Source: JBOZRQ01 sp050789255 (GTDB taxonomy: Bacteria; Bacillota; Sulfobacillia; Symbiobacteriales; Symbiobacteriaceae). From it: 64,000 nucleotides of DNA. A program made the translations under genes and the position numbers. A model generated the notes under the pieces. It saw nothing but the letters and a program-made list of their open reading frames with translations. It was not told the origin of the DNA and made no database searches. Of the stretch, positions 8,646 through 16,185 are shown piece by piece; position 1 is the first letter of the stretch; each line of letters opens with the position of its first letter. Location of the stretch: contig JBOZRQ010000033.1 in NCBI GenBank assembly GCA_050789255.1, positions 124,001-188,000 on the forward strand, read 5' to 3'.

Positions 8646-9537
8646 TCCGGTCGTCGTCGCACTCGATGTCGGCGGCACCTCCGTCAAATCAGGCCTGGTC
8701 GACGAGGCCGGCAACCTGATCGAGGAGTCCACGGACTGGGACTCTCAGAGCAATCGCGACGCCGCCACGATCCTGTCCCGTTTTGAGCAGCTCCTGCGCG
8801 CCCTTTGGGCAGCCGCGGGCGACCGGCCGATCGTCGGCATCGGGGTGGGCTTTCCCGGCCCGTTCGACTACAAGAACGGCATCAGCCTGATCAAGGGCTT
8901 GGGCAAGTACGACCAGATCTACGGCGTCAACCTCCAGCAGGACTGGCGGCGGCGCCTGGGCTTGCAGCCGGACTTCCCGATCCGCTTCGTTAACGATGCG
9001 GCTGCCTTCGCCCTGGGCGAGTCGATCTACGGCGCCGCCAAGGGGCAGGAACGGGTGCTGGCCATCACCCTGGGCACCGGCTGCGGCGGCTGCTTCGTGG
9101 AGCGTGGCCAGATCCTGACCGAGGGGCCTGGCGTTACCAGGGGAGGCGAGGTCTATCACCTCCCCCTGCGCGGCGGCATCATCGATGACTGGATCTCCCG
9201 GCGGGGCATCCTGCGGCTCTGGAAGGAGCTGCAGCCCGACGCTCCCCCGGCCGATGTGAAGGACCTCGCGGCCGCTGCCCGCCACGGCGACCACCGTGCC
9301 GTCGAGCTTTTCCACCAGTGGGGCGCCCTCATGGCCGAGGCGCTGGGCCCCGTGGCTGAGGGGTTCCGCCCCACCTGCATGGTAGTAGGAGGGCAGATCT
9401 CCCGCAGCCTGCCGCTCTTTGGCGATGAGCTCAAAGCCCGCCTGGACGCCATCGGCTGCAAGCTGGTCGGCTCGGTGGACCCGGTGGCCGCTGTGCGTGG
9501 TGCGGCCAGCCTGATCTGGAAGGGCGCCCAGGCATAA
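8632..9537 (+). CDS. ROK-family sugar kinase
   Basis: A 301-aa ROK protein with the ATP-binding motif ALDVGGTSVKSGLVD at the N-terminus, the sugar-binding segment VNDAAAFALGE and the second phosphate loop ITLGTGCGGCFVE. The usual ROK zinc motif CxCGxxGCxE is absent: the corresponding stretch (residues ~178-200) has no cysteine cluster. It lacks a helix-turn-helix, so it is a kinase rather than a repressor. In this operon a mannokinase or glucokinase role, making mannose-6-phosphate for ManA, is the natural inference. The ATG lies inside the end of manA. The last gene of the operon; no obvious terminator follows. Confidence 0.88.
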   Translation: MSGNNPVVVALDVGGTSVKSGLVDEAGNLIEESTDWDSQSNRDAATILSRFEQLLRALWAAAGDRPIVGIGVGFPGPFDYKNGISLIKGLGKYDQIYGVNLQQDWRRRLGLQPDFPIRFVNDAAAFALGESIYGAAKGQERVLAITLGTGCGGCFVERGQILTEGPGVTRGGEVYHLPLRGGIIDDWISRRGILRLWKELQPDAPPADVKDLAAAARHGDHRAVELFHQWGALMAEALGPVAEGFRPTCMVVGGQISRSLPLFGDELKARLDAIGCKLVGSVDPVAAVRGAASLIWKGAQA

Positions 9538-9561
9538 TCTCAGTGCCCGGAAAAGCACAAT

Positions 9562-9602
9562 AGTGGGGTCGCTCATTTCATTGCCAGGAGGGGCACCCCA
9601 CT
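9562..9602 (+). promoter_or_regulatory. Hairpin enclosing the ribosome binding site of the Dps-like gene
   Basis: AGTGGGGT (9562-9569) and ACCCCACT (9595-9602) form a perfect 8-bp stem whose 25-nt loop holds the Shine-Dalgarno sequence AGGAGGGG (9586-9593). The right arm ends one base before the ATG at 9604. Such folding could modulate initiation; this is inference from sequence only. Confidence 0.5.
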
Positions 9603-9603
9603 T

Positions 9604-10359
9604 ATGGAGCAGCGTCTTCAACCGCCCAGCGAGAGTCCAGCCGCCCAACTGACCGCCACCATGACCAACCTGAGCAACTTCCAGGGCACCTTTAACCTGG
9701 ACAAGGTCGGATATAACCCCAACATGCCTGGCCACGCTTCCAGCCACGCCCAGGAGTTGGTGACCCGTCAGCACCCCCGCACCGTGAAGCAGGTCGGCGC
9801 CGGCATCGGCCTGCCCTTCGAGGTGCGCCAGGAGATGGCGCTGCACCTCGACGACCACCAGTGCGCCCTGACCGTCGCCCTGCACCAGTACAACAAGCAC
9901 CACTGGATGTCCGAGGGCGCCGAGGGCTTCCTCAGCCTGCACCTGCTGCTTGAGGAGCACATCGAGAAGACCACCAAGCACATCGACGAGGTCGGCGAGC
10001 GCGTCGCCCGACTCGGCGGCGTGCCGACGGCCCACCCGGTCACCCAGCACGAACTCTCCTACATCAAGCACGAGGTCGAGGGCCGGCACAGCATCCGGGA
10101 CTTCCTGCGCAACGACCTGGAGCACGAGCTGAAGATCCAGGAGATGCTGCGCAAGACGATCCAGCGTGCCCACGAGCTGCGGGACTTCGGCACGGTGGAG
10201 GTTCTGGAGGATATCCTCGTCGATCGCGAGGACCTGGGCTATCACCTCTACAGCGTGCTGGAGGACGACACCCTCGTCCGCGGCATGACGCACCTGGTCG
10301 ATGGGCAGAACGACCTGGCCGTCAACCGGCCGCTGCCCCCCGGCTCCAAGCTGCAGTAA
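9604..10359 (+). CDS. Dps/ferritin-like protein
   Basis: A 251-aa helical protein whose middle resembles Dps: a helix with LHQYNKHHW, then the segment EGFLSLHLLLEEHIEK and DEVGERVARLGGVPTAHP. These match the Dps pattern of a His-containing helix, an LH...E..E helix and an ERI/V..LGG.P turn, so an iron-storing or DNA-protecting mini-ferritin is the best call. It is longer than typical Dps (150-190 aa), with about 75 extra N-terminal residues and a C-terminal tail. ATG at 9604 follows AGGAGGGG by 10 nt. It is monocistronic, with a terminator at 10368. Some expected ferroxidase ligands cannot be assigned by eye. Confidence 0.75.
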   Translation: MEQRLQPPSESPAAQLTATMTNLSNFQGTFNLDKVGYNPNMPGHASSHAQELVTRQHPRTVKQVGAGIGLPFEVRQEMALHLDDHQCALTVALHQYNKHHWMSEGAEGFLSLHLLLEEHIEKTTKHIDEVGERVARLGGVPTAHPVTQHELSYIKHEVEGRHSIRDFLRNDLEHELKIQEMLRKTIQRAHELRDFGTVEVLEDILVDREDLGYHLYSVLEDDTLVRGMTHLVDGQNDLAVNRPLPPGSKLQ

Positions 10360-10367
10360 CCCGTCTC

Positions 10368-10396
10368 AAAGGCGTCGCCACCCGGCGGCGCCTTTT
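10368..10396 (+). terminator. Rho-independent terminator of the Dps-like gene
   Basis: AAAGGCG and CGCCTTTT flank an inner GC-rich stem (GTCGCC/GGCGGC with one mismatch) and a short loop, ending in four T, 8 nt after the TAA stop. Confidence 0.85.
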
Positions 10397-10408
10397 CATG
10401 TATCGATC

Positions 10409-10436
10409 TTGAAACCATACCCCGGTATGGTATACT
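10409..10436 (+). promoter_or_regulatory. Promoter with palindromic operator in the spacer
   Basis: TTGAAA (10409-10414), a 16-nt spacer and TATACT (10431-10436) form a sigma-A-type promoter. The spacer is filled by a perfect 18-bp palindrome, ACCATACC-CC-GGTATGGT (10414-10431), which must occlude RNA polymerase if bound. The C-run/G-run centre flanked by ATA resembles CsoR/RcnR-family metal-sensor sites, though that assignment is uncertain. Confidence 0.75.
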
Positions 10437-10457
10437 GATGCCAACGAGGTGAGCAGC

Positions 10458-11048
10458 ATGTTTCCATCCTGGGTCCCCCTTACAGCGGTTCTTGCCTACT
10501 ACGCGGTTACGTTCTTCCTGCGGTCCTGGGTCCAGTACCGGCGCACCGGCATCAACCCGTTCACCCTCCTGCGCGACCGGGAGGACACGCTCTACCGGTT
10601 TGCAGGGCGGTGGATGTCCCTCACGTCGGTCCTGATTATCGCCGAAGCAGCCGCCTGGTCCATCAACCGCCCCCTGACCCACCTTCTCTTCCACCCAACC
10701 GCCACGACCGCCCGGGCCGGCGCAGTGCTCATGGCCGCCGGCACCGCAATCACCCTGGCAGCCCAGGCACACATGGCGGATGCCTGGCGCATCGGCATCG
10801 ACAATCAGCACAAGACCCCGCTGGTCACCACCGGCCTCTTCCGCTACAGCCGCAACCCGGTCTTCGTCAGCATGCTCCTCGCCCTGGCAGGATTGGTGGC
10901 TCTGGTCCCAACCTACCTGATGGCGGGCGCCCTCGTAGTAAGCATCGTGGTCATCGGCGTGCAGGTCCGGCTCGAAGAGGCCTTCCTGCTCGAACAGCAC
11001 GGCGAGCCGTACCGTACATATCTCCGGCAGGTGCGGCGCTACCTGTAA
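10458..11048 (+). CDS. ICMT/PEMT-family membrane methyltransferase
   Basis: A 196-aa integral membrane protein with about four hydrophobic segments. The C-terminal half has the isoprenylcysteine carboxyl methyltransferase (ICMT/PEMT) signature: GLFRYSRNPVF, then RLEEAFLLEQHGEPYRTYLR near the end. Members use S-adenosylmethionine to methylate lipid-linked or hydrophobic substrates; some bacterial relatives (CzcN-like) sit in metal-resistance loci. ATG at 10458 is preferred over GTG at 10449 because GAGGTGAG lies 4-9 nt upstream of the ATG and would otherwise be inside the gene. Expression is probably controlled by the palindrome overlapping its promoter. Its last 127 bp are duplicated at 12607-12733. 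Confidence 0.82.
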   Translation: MFPSWVPLTAVLAYYAVTFFLRSWVQYRRTGINPFTLLRDREDTLYRFAGRWMSLTSVLIIAEAAAWSINRPLTHLLFHPTATTARAGAVLMAAGTAITLAAQAHMADAWRIGIDNQHKTPLVTTGLFRYSRNPVFVSMLLALAGLVALVPTYLMAGALVVSIVVIGVQVRLEEAFLLEQHGEPYRTYLRQVRRYL

Positions 11049-11159
11049 ACCCATGGGCTGGCGCAATTGGGCCGTTGGCACTCCTGAATCTCAGGACCCT
11101 CTGTCCTCCCTGGTGCAAAAAGTGGACCAGATTTCAGCCTTCGCTGAACAGTTCTAGTT

Positions 11160-11165
11160 TATAAT
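11160..11165 (+). promoter_or_regulatory. Possible -10 box for the beta-propeller lipoprotein
   Basis: TATAAT occurs about 110 nt before the lipoprotein start, in a gene-free stretch (11049-11272). No convincing -35 hexamer is present at 16-18 nt, so this is weak; nothing else was recognised in the stretch. Confidence 0.25.
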
Positions 11166-11272
11166 CAAGGCGAGGGGCTGCATGCTCAGCTGGCCATCGG
11201 GGTCATCATGCTTGGCATAACGGAGAGGCAGGCCTCACCGGATGAACAGGTCACTTTCAGGGGGCCGATGAG

Positions 11273-12538
11273 ATGCGCTGTGGTGCGGTTATGGTGCTTG
11301 CGATGCTAACGATTGGCGGATGTGCGAAGGCACCGCCGCCTGCGCTCTCCGTTACAGAGACGGCGCCCGCCGCCACCCCGGGGACGGCTGCCTTTCACGG
11401 GCTTGGCCGCCGGGCTGTTGTACGGCATGGAAGACTATTCGTTCTGGATGGTGCTACCGATACCCAGCGGGAGATCGTCGGCGCCGACCTCGCCGGGGCG
11501 CCCTCCTGGTCAGCCGACGGCAGGTGGCTCTCATTCACACATGGCGATAACCAGCACAAGGTCGTCGACGCCGCTACCTGGCAAGTTCACGACATCGCTG
11601 GCCTGCCCGGCCCCGTCGTCTCGCTCGCTTGGGGGCCACAGGGCCACGCCTTGGCCGTTGCCACGGAGGACGCCATTTGGCTCTTTGATGACCCGGTGAA
11701 CGGGAAGCCCCGCCGCCTGACGACGACAAAGGTCACCGCGCCCGGCGTCCTGACCTGGGCGCCCGACGGCAGCCGCATCGCCTTCGTCACTGCGGGGGAG
11801 AACCGCGACGAGGTACTGCGTGTCCTCCCCATCAGCGGCGGAGAAGCGGCGCCCTGGTACGTGGCAAGGGGGGCAGCGGTCGAGCTTGGCCGCTGGTGGC
11901 CCGACGCCAAAGGCATTCTCTTCTGGGTCCGGCCCAGCCACTGCAACTCCTGTGCGGTGGATGGGCTCCCGCTGTTCTCGCTTGCGGCCGGCACGGACAA
12001 GCCCGTTACCTTACCGGATGCCCTGCTCCGCACCGACTGGCTTTCCTGGACGCCCGATGGGGAGCTGCTTATGGTCCGAGGCGGCGGTCGGACTGCCTGG
12101 CATCAGAAGCAGTTGGCCTACTGCAAGGTCACTACTGGCGCTTGCAGGGATCTGCCCCAGCCGGAGACGGCTGTGACCCTGGACCCGGCCGTAGCGCCCG
12201 ACGGCAGCCGCATCGCCGCAGTGCGTGCGGAGCGTCGGCCAGTCACCTGGACCTTTACACCGGAAGAGCACCTCGCCTGGCAGACCAGCCGAAGCCTCTG
12301 GCTTATCAGCCCCGACGGCACGGCTGCGACAGAACTAAAGAGCGCCGGTACCGGCATCTCCGGCCCGTCGTGGGCATTGGATGGCCGTCATCTCCTGTAC
12401 GCAGCCGGATCCACCCTCCGGGTTATCGACGTTGATACAGGTGCCAGTGAGCCCGTTTTCGACTTCGGTGAGGTCGCCGGACAGGGCTACTACGGCCAAC
12501 TAGACTATTCCTGGTACTACGCCTGGTTCCGGCAATGA
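11273..12538 (+). CDS. Lipoprotein with TolB/WD40-like beta-propeller
   Basis: A 421-aa protein starting MRCGAVMVLAMLTIGGC: a short lipoprotein signal with lipobox IGGC, so it should be anchored outside the membrane. The body is a chain of beta-propeller blades with repeated APDGSRIAF, TPDGELLMV, APDGSRIAAV and SPDGTAAT motifs, the pattern of TolB/PD40 propellers. C-terminal residues (YYGQLDYSWYYAWFRQ) are aromatic-rich. These propellers usually bind peptides or other proteins; no catalytic residues are evident. A weak purine-rich SD (GGGGCCGATGAG) precedes the ATG. The terminator at 12569 follows. Confidence 0.75.
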   Translation: MRCGAVMVLAMLTIGGCAKAPPPALSVTETAPAATPGTAAFHGLGRRAVVRHGRLFVLDGATDTQREIVGADLAGAPSWSADGRWLSFTHGDNQHKVVDAATWQVHDIAGLPGPVVSLAWGPQGHALAVATEDAIWLFDDPVNGKPRRLTTTKVTAPGVLTWAPDGSRIAFVTAGENRDEVLRVLPISGGEAAPWYVARGAAVELGRWWPDAKGILFWVRPSHCNSCAVDGLPLFSLAAGTDKPVTLPDALLRTDWLSWTPDGELLMVRGGGRTAWHQKQLAYCKVTTGACRDLPQPETAVTLDPAVAPDGSRIAAVRAERRPVTWTFTPEEHLAWQTSRSLWLISPDGTAATELKSAGTGISGPSWALDGRHLLYAAGSTLRVIDVDTGASEPVFDFGEVAGQGYYGQLDYSWYYAWFRQ

Positions 12539-12568
12539 AAGAGCTCTCTGTTGGGCCGATCACGTTGT

Positions 12569-12606
12569 GAAGACCAGGGCGTTCACCCTGGTCTTCCTTT
12601 GTTTTT
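12569..12606 (+). terminator. Rho-independent terminator after the lipoprotein gene
   Basis: GAAGACCAGGG (12569-12579) and CCCTGGTCTTC (12586-12596) form a perfect 11-bp stem with a 6-nt loop, followed by CCTTTGTTTTT. The sequence from CCCTGG through CCTTTG recurs at the terminator near 14589. Confidence 0.9.
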
Positions 12607-12733
12607 GCTGGGCGCCCTGGTTCTCAGTACCGTGATCATCGGCGAGCAGGTCAGGCTCGAAGAGGCCTTCCTGCTAGAACAGCACGGCGAGGCCAACCGT
12701 ACATATCTCCGGCAGGTGCGGCGCTATCTGTAG
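12607..12733 (+). pseudogene. Remnant: 3' end of an ICMT-family gene
   Basis: This 127-bp segment aligns without gaps to the last 127 bp of the intact methyltransferase gene (10922-11048), with about 87 percent identity by hand count. It encodes LGALVLSTVIIGEQVRLEEA and continues to the same C-terminus, QVRRYL, and its own stop. No start codon with a ribosome site exists and the segment begins directly at the tail of a terminator, so it cannot be an expressed gene. It is a truncated duplicate left by local rearrangement. Confidence 0.85.
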
Positions 12734-12790
12734 GGCTCACTCCCATTCTCGAAGCAGGCCTTCACACTAGATTGCGCACTGGGCTGACTC

Positions 12791-12976
12791 TTAACGGGAG
12801 CCCCGCTTCTGGTTCACGAGCATAGCACCTGCGAATCCGATCAAGGCGATGGCTGCAACCACAACTGGGCCGGGGCCCGCACCAAATGCCAGGGCTGCAC
12901 CCAACAGTGCCAGGACAGATACCAGGGCAATCAAGTACACGCTCCATTTCCAAGAAGGCGTCTTGTTGGTTTTCAC
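12791..12976 (-). CDS. Small two-helix membrane protein, unknown function
   Basis: GTG at 12976, preceded by GAGGGGAG at an 8-nt spacing, opens a 61-aa protein (starts KTNKTPSWKWSVYL after Met). Two hydrophobic segments, roughly residues 11-31 and 33-53, are separated by a Gly-Pro turn (GAGPGP), and a basic tail (NQKRGSR) follows. It is probably an integral membrane hairpin. No family is recognised. The longer upstream open frame to 13147 lacks a ribosome site and is not used. It stands alone among gene remnants. Confidence 0.55.
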   Translation of the reverse strand: MKTNKTPSWKWSVYLIALVSVLALLGAALAFGAGPGPVVVAAIALIGFAGAMLVNQKRGSR

Positions 12977-13023
12977 TCCACTAACTCCCCTCGTTGACAA
13001 CGGTTCTGACTGCCACGGTGCCA

Positions 13024-13647
13024 TTACAGGCCAGAAGGAACCATGTCGCCGGGCATTGTCACACTCTGGACCAGGTGGGCCAAGTACCCTTCCTCTGCCG
13101 GAAGAATGCCAAGTCGGTTGTTCGTCAGATGGACGTACTGAAAGCAAAGCGCTGATGCGTCAGGCTTTACTCCAGCTTCCTGGGCCAAACGTATAGCCGT
13201 TCCAATGACATGTCGATAAGCCTCTACCCGTTGTCTGACGCTCGGCTCACCGAGGAATTCCATGCAGCGCTTTTGGACCCAGGCTGCGCGCTTCTGGGCT
13301 GCCGCTGCGAGACCAGTACGAAAACTGGTCGCTCCAGCATACTCTCCGCCCGACCAGTACCAGGCATAGTGCTCCCAAAATCGATCTCGCCCCGAATGGG
13401 GGATTGCTTCGTTAACCGCTGCTGCCATAAGCAGGAGTGCCAGAATCGCCCTGGACGACATATCCAGTGGTTCATGGCACAGTGCATCTAGAATTAGTGT
13501 ACTCGTCTCCTCAAAACACCGTTCAGCGATATCGATCCCGACTTCTCCGCCAAACTTGTCGTACTCCGGCTCGTAGATACCTAGTTTGTACCCGGTGTAG
13601 GCCGAGAGCCCGCTGAGGTCAGATCGCAATGGGATCAGACGCCCCAT
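13024..13647 (-). pseudogene. 5'-truncated SpaB_C-type (lanthipeptide/thiopeptide dehydratase C-terminal) gene
   Basis: The encoded segment contains IYEPEYDKFGG, IDIAERCFEETSTLIL and a helical part, DRFWEHYAWYWSG. This matches the second half of the Lant_dehydr_C/SpaB_C (thiopeptide-type bacteriocin biosynthesis) domain: YEPE..RYGG, AE.LF..dS. The family's first half (FIRY..HLRLR region) is missing and there is no ribosome binding site near ATG 13647. Upstream, the open frame runs antisense into a TPR gene remnant, so the true 5' end was lost. Base composition is less GC-rich than the neighbouring sugar genes. No precursor peptide or LanC-like gene is nearby. Product activity is unlikely. Confidence 0.65.
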
Positions 13648-13665
13648 AGGCACACGCGGTCTTGA

Positions 13666-14520
13666 GGCTTCACTGGCCCCCACCAGGACTGCGGAACCGA
13701 GGCCACACACAAAAGCAACAGCATCGATCTCGCCAAGGCACTCTATTGGCAGGGAAACTGTGCACTGGCCCGCGAGGAGTTTGAATGGGCCCAGCGCTTC
13801 TACCTCAGGGCGATCCCGCACGCCAGCGGGCGCAAATCACTCGCAGAGTTGCTGACCAAGCTGAGGCTGAACCTGGGCAGCAGCCTCTACCGCACCGGTC
13901 AACTAAGTGAGGCCCTGGAGTCATATCGCCTCGCCAAGGACTCCACAGTAACGCCATCCCTGCGGGGCGCCGCCTGTCCGGGGCTGGTTATGACACTTCG
14001 GGCACTTGGCCGGACCCACGAGGCCGAAGTGGAGTCCGTGGAGAGCCTGCGGCTGCTCACCGAGCCCGAGCATGCCCTGTTGGCAAAGCACAACTACGCC
14101 GTCGTTCAAGCCGACACTGGCAAATGGCTGAGCGCCCGGGATCTCTTTGAAGAATTGGTACGGGCGTACCAACAGTGCGGCGACATAGTACGTCAAGCCG
14201 CTGCGCTCGAAGAGGTGGCGCGCTGCTGCCTTCATCTGGGGCGGCTCTCGTTGGCCGAAGAGGCGTGCTGGCGGGCGGTAGGCCTGCTGGAGCAGTCCAC
14301 CTCCTGGGTGACCAAAGCCCGCTGCTACCGCATGCTTGGTCAGATCGCCATGGCCAGGAAGGAGTTTCGGTCGGCACAGCAATGGCTCCGAATGAGCCTC
14401 GACCTCTCCCAGCGGCTAGGCGCCTCCGAGGAGGTCCGGGTAACCATGCGAGTGCTGGAGGAGGCTATGGACCAACTTGAGTCCGATAGTGGGCCGACTT
14501 GCGACACCCCCACTTTGTAA
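13666..14520 (+). pseudogene. 5'-truncated TPR protein gene
   Basis: From the stop at 13663 the frame is open to 14520 and encodes tandem helical repeats of TPR type (for example ALYWQGNCALAREEFEWAQR, NLGSSLYRTGQLSEALESYR, EEACWRAVGLLEQS, AQQWLRMSLDLSQRLG). The repeat pattern is already in progress by ~13720, and no ATG, GTG or TTG lies between the stop and TTG 13849, which would cut off the first repeats and has no convincing ribosome site. Such TPR arrays are common behind Xre-type DNA-binding domains, so this may be the remains of a TPR regulator. It abuts the SpaB_C remnant head to head. Confidence 0.6.
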
Positions 14521-14585
14521 GGGCAAGGTCCAGTCAGCCACAATCGAATCATTCGAAAAGGTTCACGCGGTTTTCTTCGAAAATG

Positions 14586-14625
14586 AAAGACCAGGGGGAT
14601 CAGCCCCTGGTCTTCCTTTGCTTTA
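14586..14625. terminator. Bidirectional terminator between TPR remnant and yceI-like gene
   Basis: GACCAGGGG (14589-14597) and CCCCTGGTC (14604-14612) form a perfect stem with loop GATCAG, followed on the plus side by TTCCTTTGCTTT and on the minus side by TTTCATTTTC. It can end transcription from both sides. Confidence 0.8.
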
Positions 14626-15315
14626 TTGGCTCTTGCCCACGTACAGAATGTCCAGCTTAACCTCATCCTTCACCGACACGAAGTTCAGGATGTTGGGCGG
14701 GTTGACGCCGAAGTCCGTCATTTTGAAGGTGCTGGAGGCAGTCAGGGTAAGGGTGTCGCCGCTCAGCTTCGCCTTGGCGTCGAAGGTGAGGGGCTTTTCG
14801 GTCCCCTTGATCTTCATGGCGCCCTGGAGCTTCAGCGCAGTCTCCTGCCCTTCCTTGATGACCGGATTTCCCTCCGCCCCGGTGATGCTGTAGACCGCCA
14901 TCTTGTGGTTGGCGGTGTCGAGCGCCCGGCGCACCTGGTTGTCCCGCCGGTCCTCATCGCTCTTCAGCAGGCTGAGGTCCACCTGCACCACCGACGGCTT
15001 GATTACGCCGCCATCCAGCACGATCTCGCCCACGAAGCCCGAGGTCTTGCCCACAGCGGTCACGTCTGAATCCTTCCCAAAAAACCGTTCCCCGACCGAG
15101 TATGAGGCGGTGGAGCTCTGCGCCACCACAGCGTACTTCTTCCCCGAAGATGATGCAGCCGGCGCGGTGACTGGCTTCGAGGCGGTCTCCTGCGACTGCG
15201 ATTGCGCCGGCGCACTGGTCGCAGCGGGCGGCGGGGTCTCGGCGGGCTTGCTGCCGCAGCCTGCGGCCACCACAGCTGCTACCGCCAGTCCGGCGATCAG
15301 CGCCTTCGTATTCAT
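14623..15315 (-). CDS. YceI-family lipoprotein
   Basis: A 230-aa protein with signal peptide and lipobox VAAGC (Cys about residue 20), a Pro/Ala/Ser/Gln-rich linker to about residue 55, then a YceI domain. The domain shows the pattern STASYSVGERFFG, VVQVDLSLLKSDEDRRDNQV, KLQGAMKIKGTEKPLTF and TFKMTDFGVNPPN. YceI proteins are small lipocalin-like beta-barrels that bind polyprenyl-type or other amphiphilic ligands. ATG at 15315 has GTAGGAGGG 7 nt upstream. Diverges from the DUF2680 gene. Confidence 0.92.
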   Translation of the reverse strand: MNTKALIAGLAVAAVVAAGCGSKPAETPPPAATSAPAQSQSQETASKPVTAPAASSSGKKYAVVAQSSTASYSVGERFFGKDSDVTAVGKTSGFVGEIVLDGGVIKPSVVQVDLSLLKSDEDRRDNQVRRALDTANHKMAVYSITGAEGNPVIKEGQETALKLQGAMKIKGTEKPLTFDAKAKLSGDTLTLTASSTFKMTDFGVNPPNILNFVSVKDEVKLDILYVGKSQ

Positions 15316-15383
15316 CGATGATCCCTCCTACAAGACATAGCCTACATAGTATACCAGAAAGCTTAGACAAACCTGAGAACCTT

Positions 15384-15464
15384 GTGAACATGTCAGTCAC
15401 AAAGCAGAGACACTTTGTTCACGCGCGTTTCAGTCCCGATTCAGGTTCATCCGTCATGATGAAC
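15384..15464. promoter_or_regulatory. Inverted repeats in the yceI/DUF2680 divergent region
   Basis: Two symmetrical elements lie between the divergent genes: GTGAACA (15384-15390) paired with TGTTCAC (15416-15422), and GTTCATC-N6-GATGAAC (15445-15464). The second is near the start of the DUF2680 message and could be an operator or 5'-UTR hairpin. On the minus strand TATACT at 15342-15337 is a possible -10 box for the yceI-like gene. Confidence 0.45.
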
Positions 15465-15500
15465 GTGTCCCCCACAACAACACGAAGAAAGGTGATTGAC

Positions 15501-16067
15501 ATGATGAACCTCAAGAAGATCGGTGCCCTCGCTGCTGCAGTGCTCGTTTCCGGTGGCATTCTCGCCGGCGCCGCTTTCGCTGCTGAAACCACCACCCCTG
15601 AGACCCCTGCTCCGGCCGCCGCTGCCCGGGGTGAGAAGGCCGCCCGCCCCGAGCTGACCGAGGGCGAGAAGAGCCTCCTCCAGAAGCTCCAGGACCTCCG
15701 AAAGTCCTACATGGACAAGCTCCAAGCCGAGTCCAAGACCCTGGTCGACGCCGCCGTCCAGGACGGCTCGGTGACCCAGGAGCAGGGCGACCGCCTGCTG
15801 AACCACGGTGGCCGTGGCGGCAAGGGCGGCCCTGGTGAGGGCTTCGGCCGTGGCGGCCGGGGCGGCAAGGGCGGTCACGGCTTCGGCTTTAAGGGTATGA
15901 CCCAGGAGGATCTGAAGGCCAAGCTGGACGCTGACGTCTCTGCCGGCAAGATCACCCAGGAGAAGGCCGACGAGATGCTCAAGCACTTCGCCGAGGAGCA
16001 GGCCGAGCATGCGGCCCGGCGGGCCCCGGCCGCCCCGGAGACCTCGACCGACAGCAGTTCCAAGTAA
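15501..16067 (+). CDS. Secreted DUF2680-like protein with Gly/His-rich middle
   Basis: ATG at 15501 has GAAAGGTGA 6 nt upstream; the longer upstream frame has none. The 188-aa product starts with a signal peptide (KKIGALAAAVLVSGGILAGA, cleavage after AFA), then a charged helical segment. It has two related helix-turn motifs of DUF2680 type, DGSVTQEQGDRLLNH (about residues 90-105) and AGKITQEKADEMLKH (about 150-165). Between them is a glycine-rich linker with GRGGKGG repeats and several His and Phe residues. Function of DUF2680 is unknown; YckD of Bacillus is a known member. The C-terminus is Ala/Pro/Ser-rich. Confidence 0.75.
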   Translation: MMNLKKIGALAAAVLVSGGILAGAAFAAETTTPETPAPAAAARGEKAARPELTEGEKSLLQKLQDLRKSYMDKLQAESKTLVDAAVQDGSVTQEQGDRLLNHGGRGGKGGPGEGFGRGGRGGKGGHGFGFKGMTQEDLKAKLDADVSAGKITQEKADEMLKHFAEEQAEHAARRAPAAPETSTDSSSK

Positions 16068-16077
16068 ATAAATGCCC

Positions 16078-16116
16078 AACCGCACTGCCATCCCTCAGGC
16101 AGTGCGGTTTTCTTTC
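16078..16116 (+). terminator. Rho-independent terminator after DUF2680 gene
   Basis: AACCGCACTGCC and GGCAGTGCGGTT form a perfect 12-bp stem with an 8-nt loop, followed by TTCTTTC. Confidence 0.92.
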
Positions 16117-16185
16117 GAATATCCGAAGGATTTGTGTATAAGAAGAGTAAATAGCTTAGAAACCCAGGTGAAGGAGGTCGGAGGG

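Noticed and set aside
12551..12733. 60-codon frame covering the ICMT remnant
   Set aside because: Its start lies before and runs through a strong terminator; only the tail has homology, so it is annotated as a remnant.
13024..13821. Full 265-codon version of the SpaB_C-like frame
   Set aside because: Residues before ~58 are antisense to the TPR remnant and have no family similarity or ribosome site.
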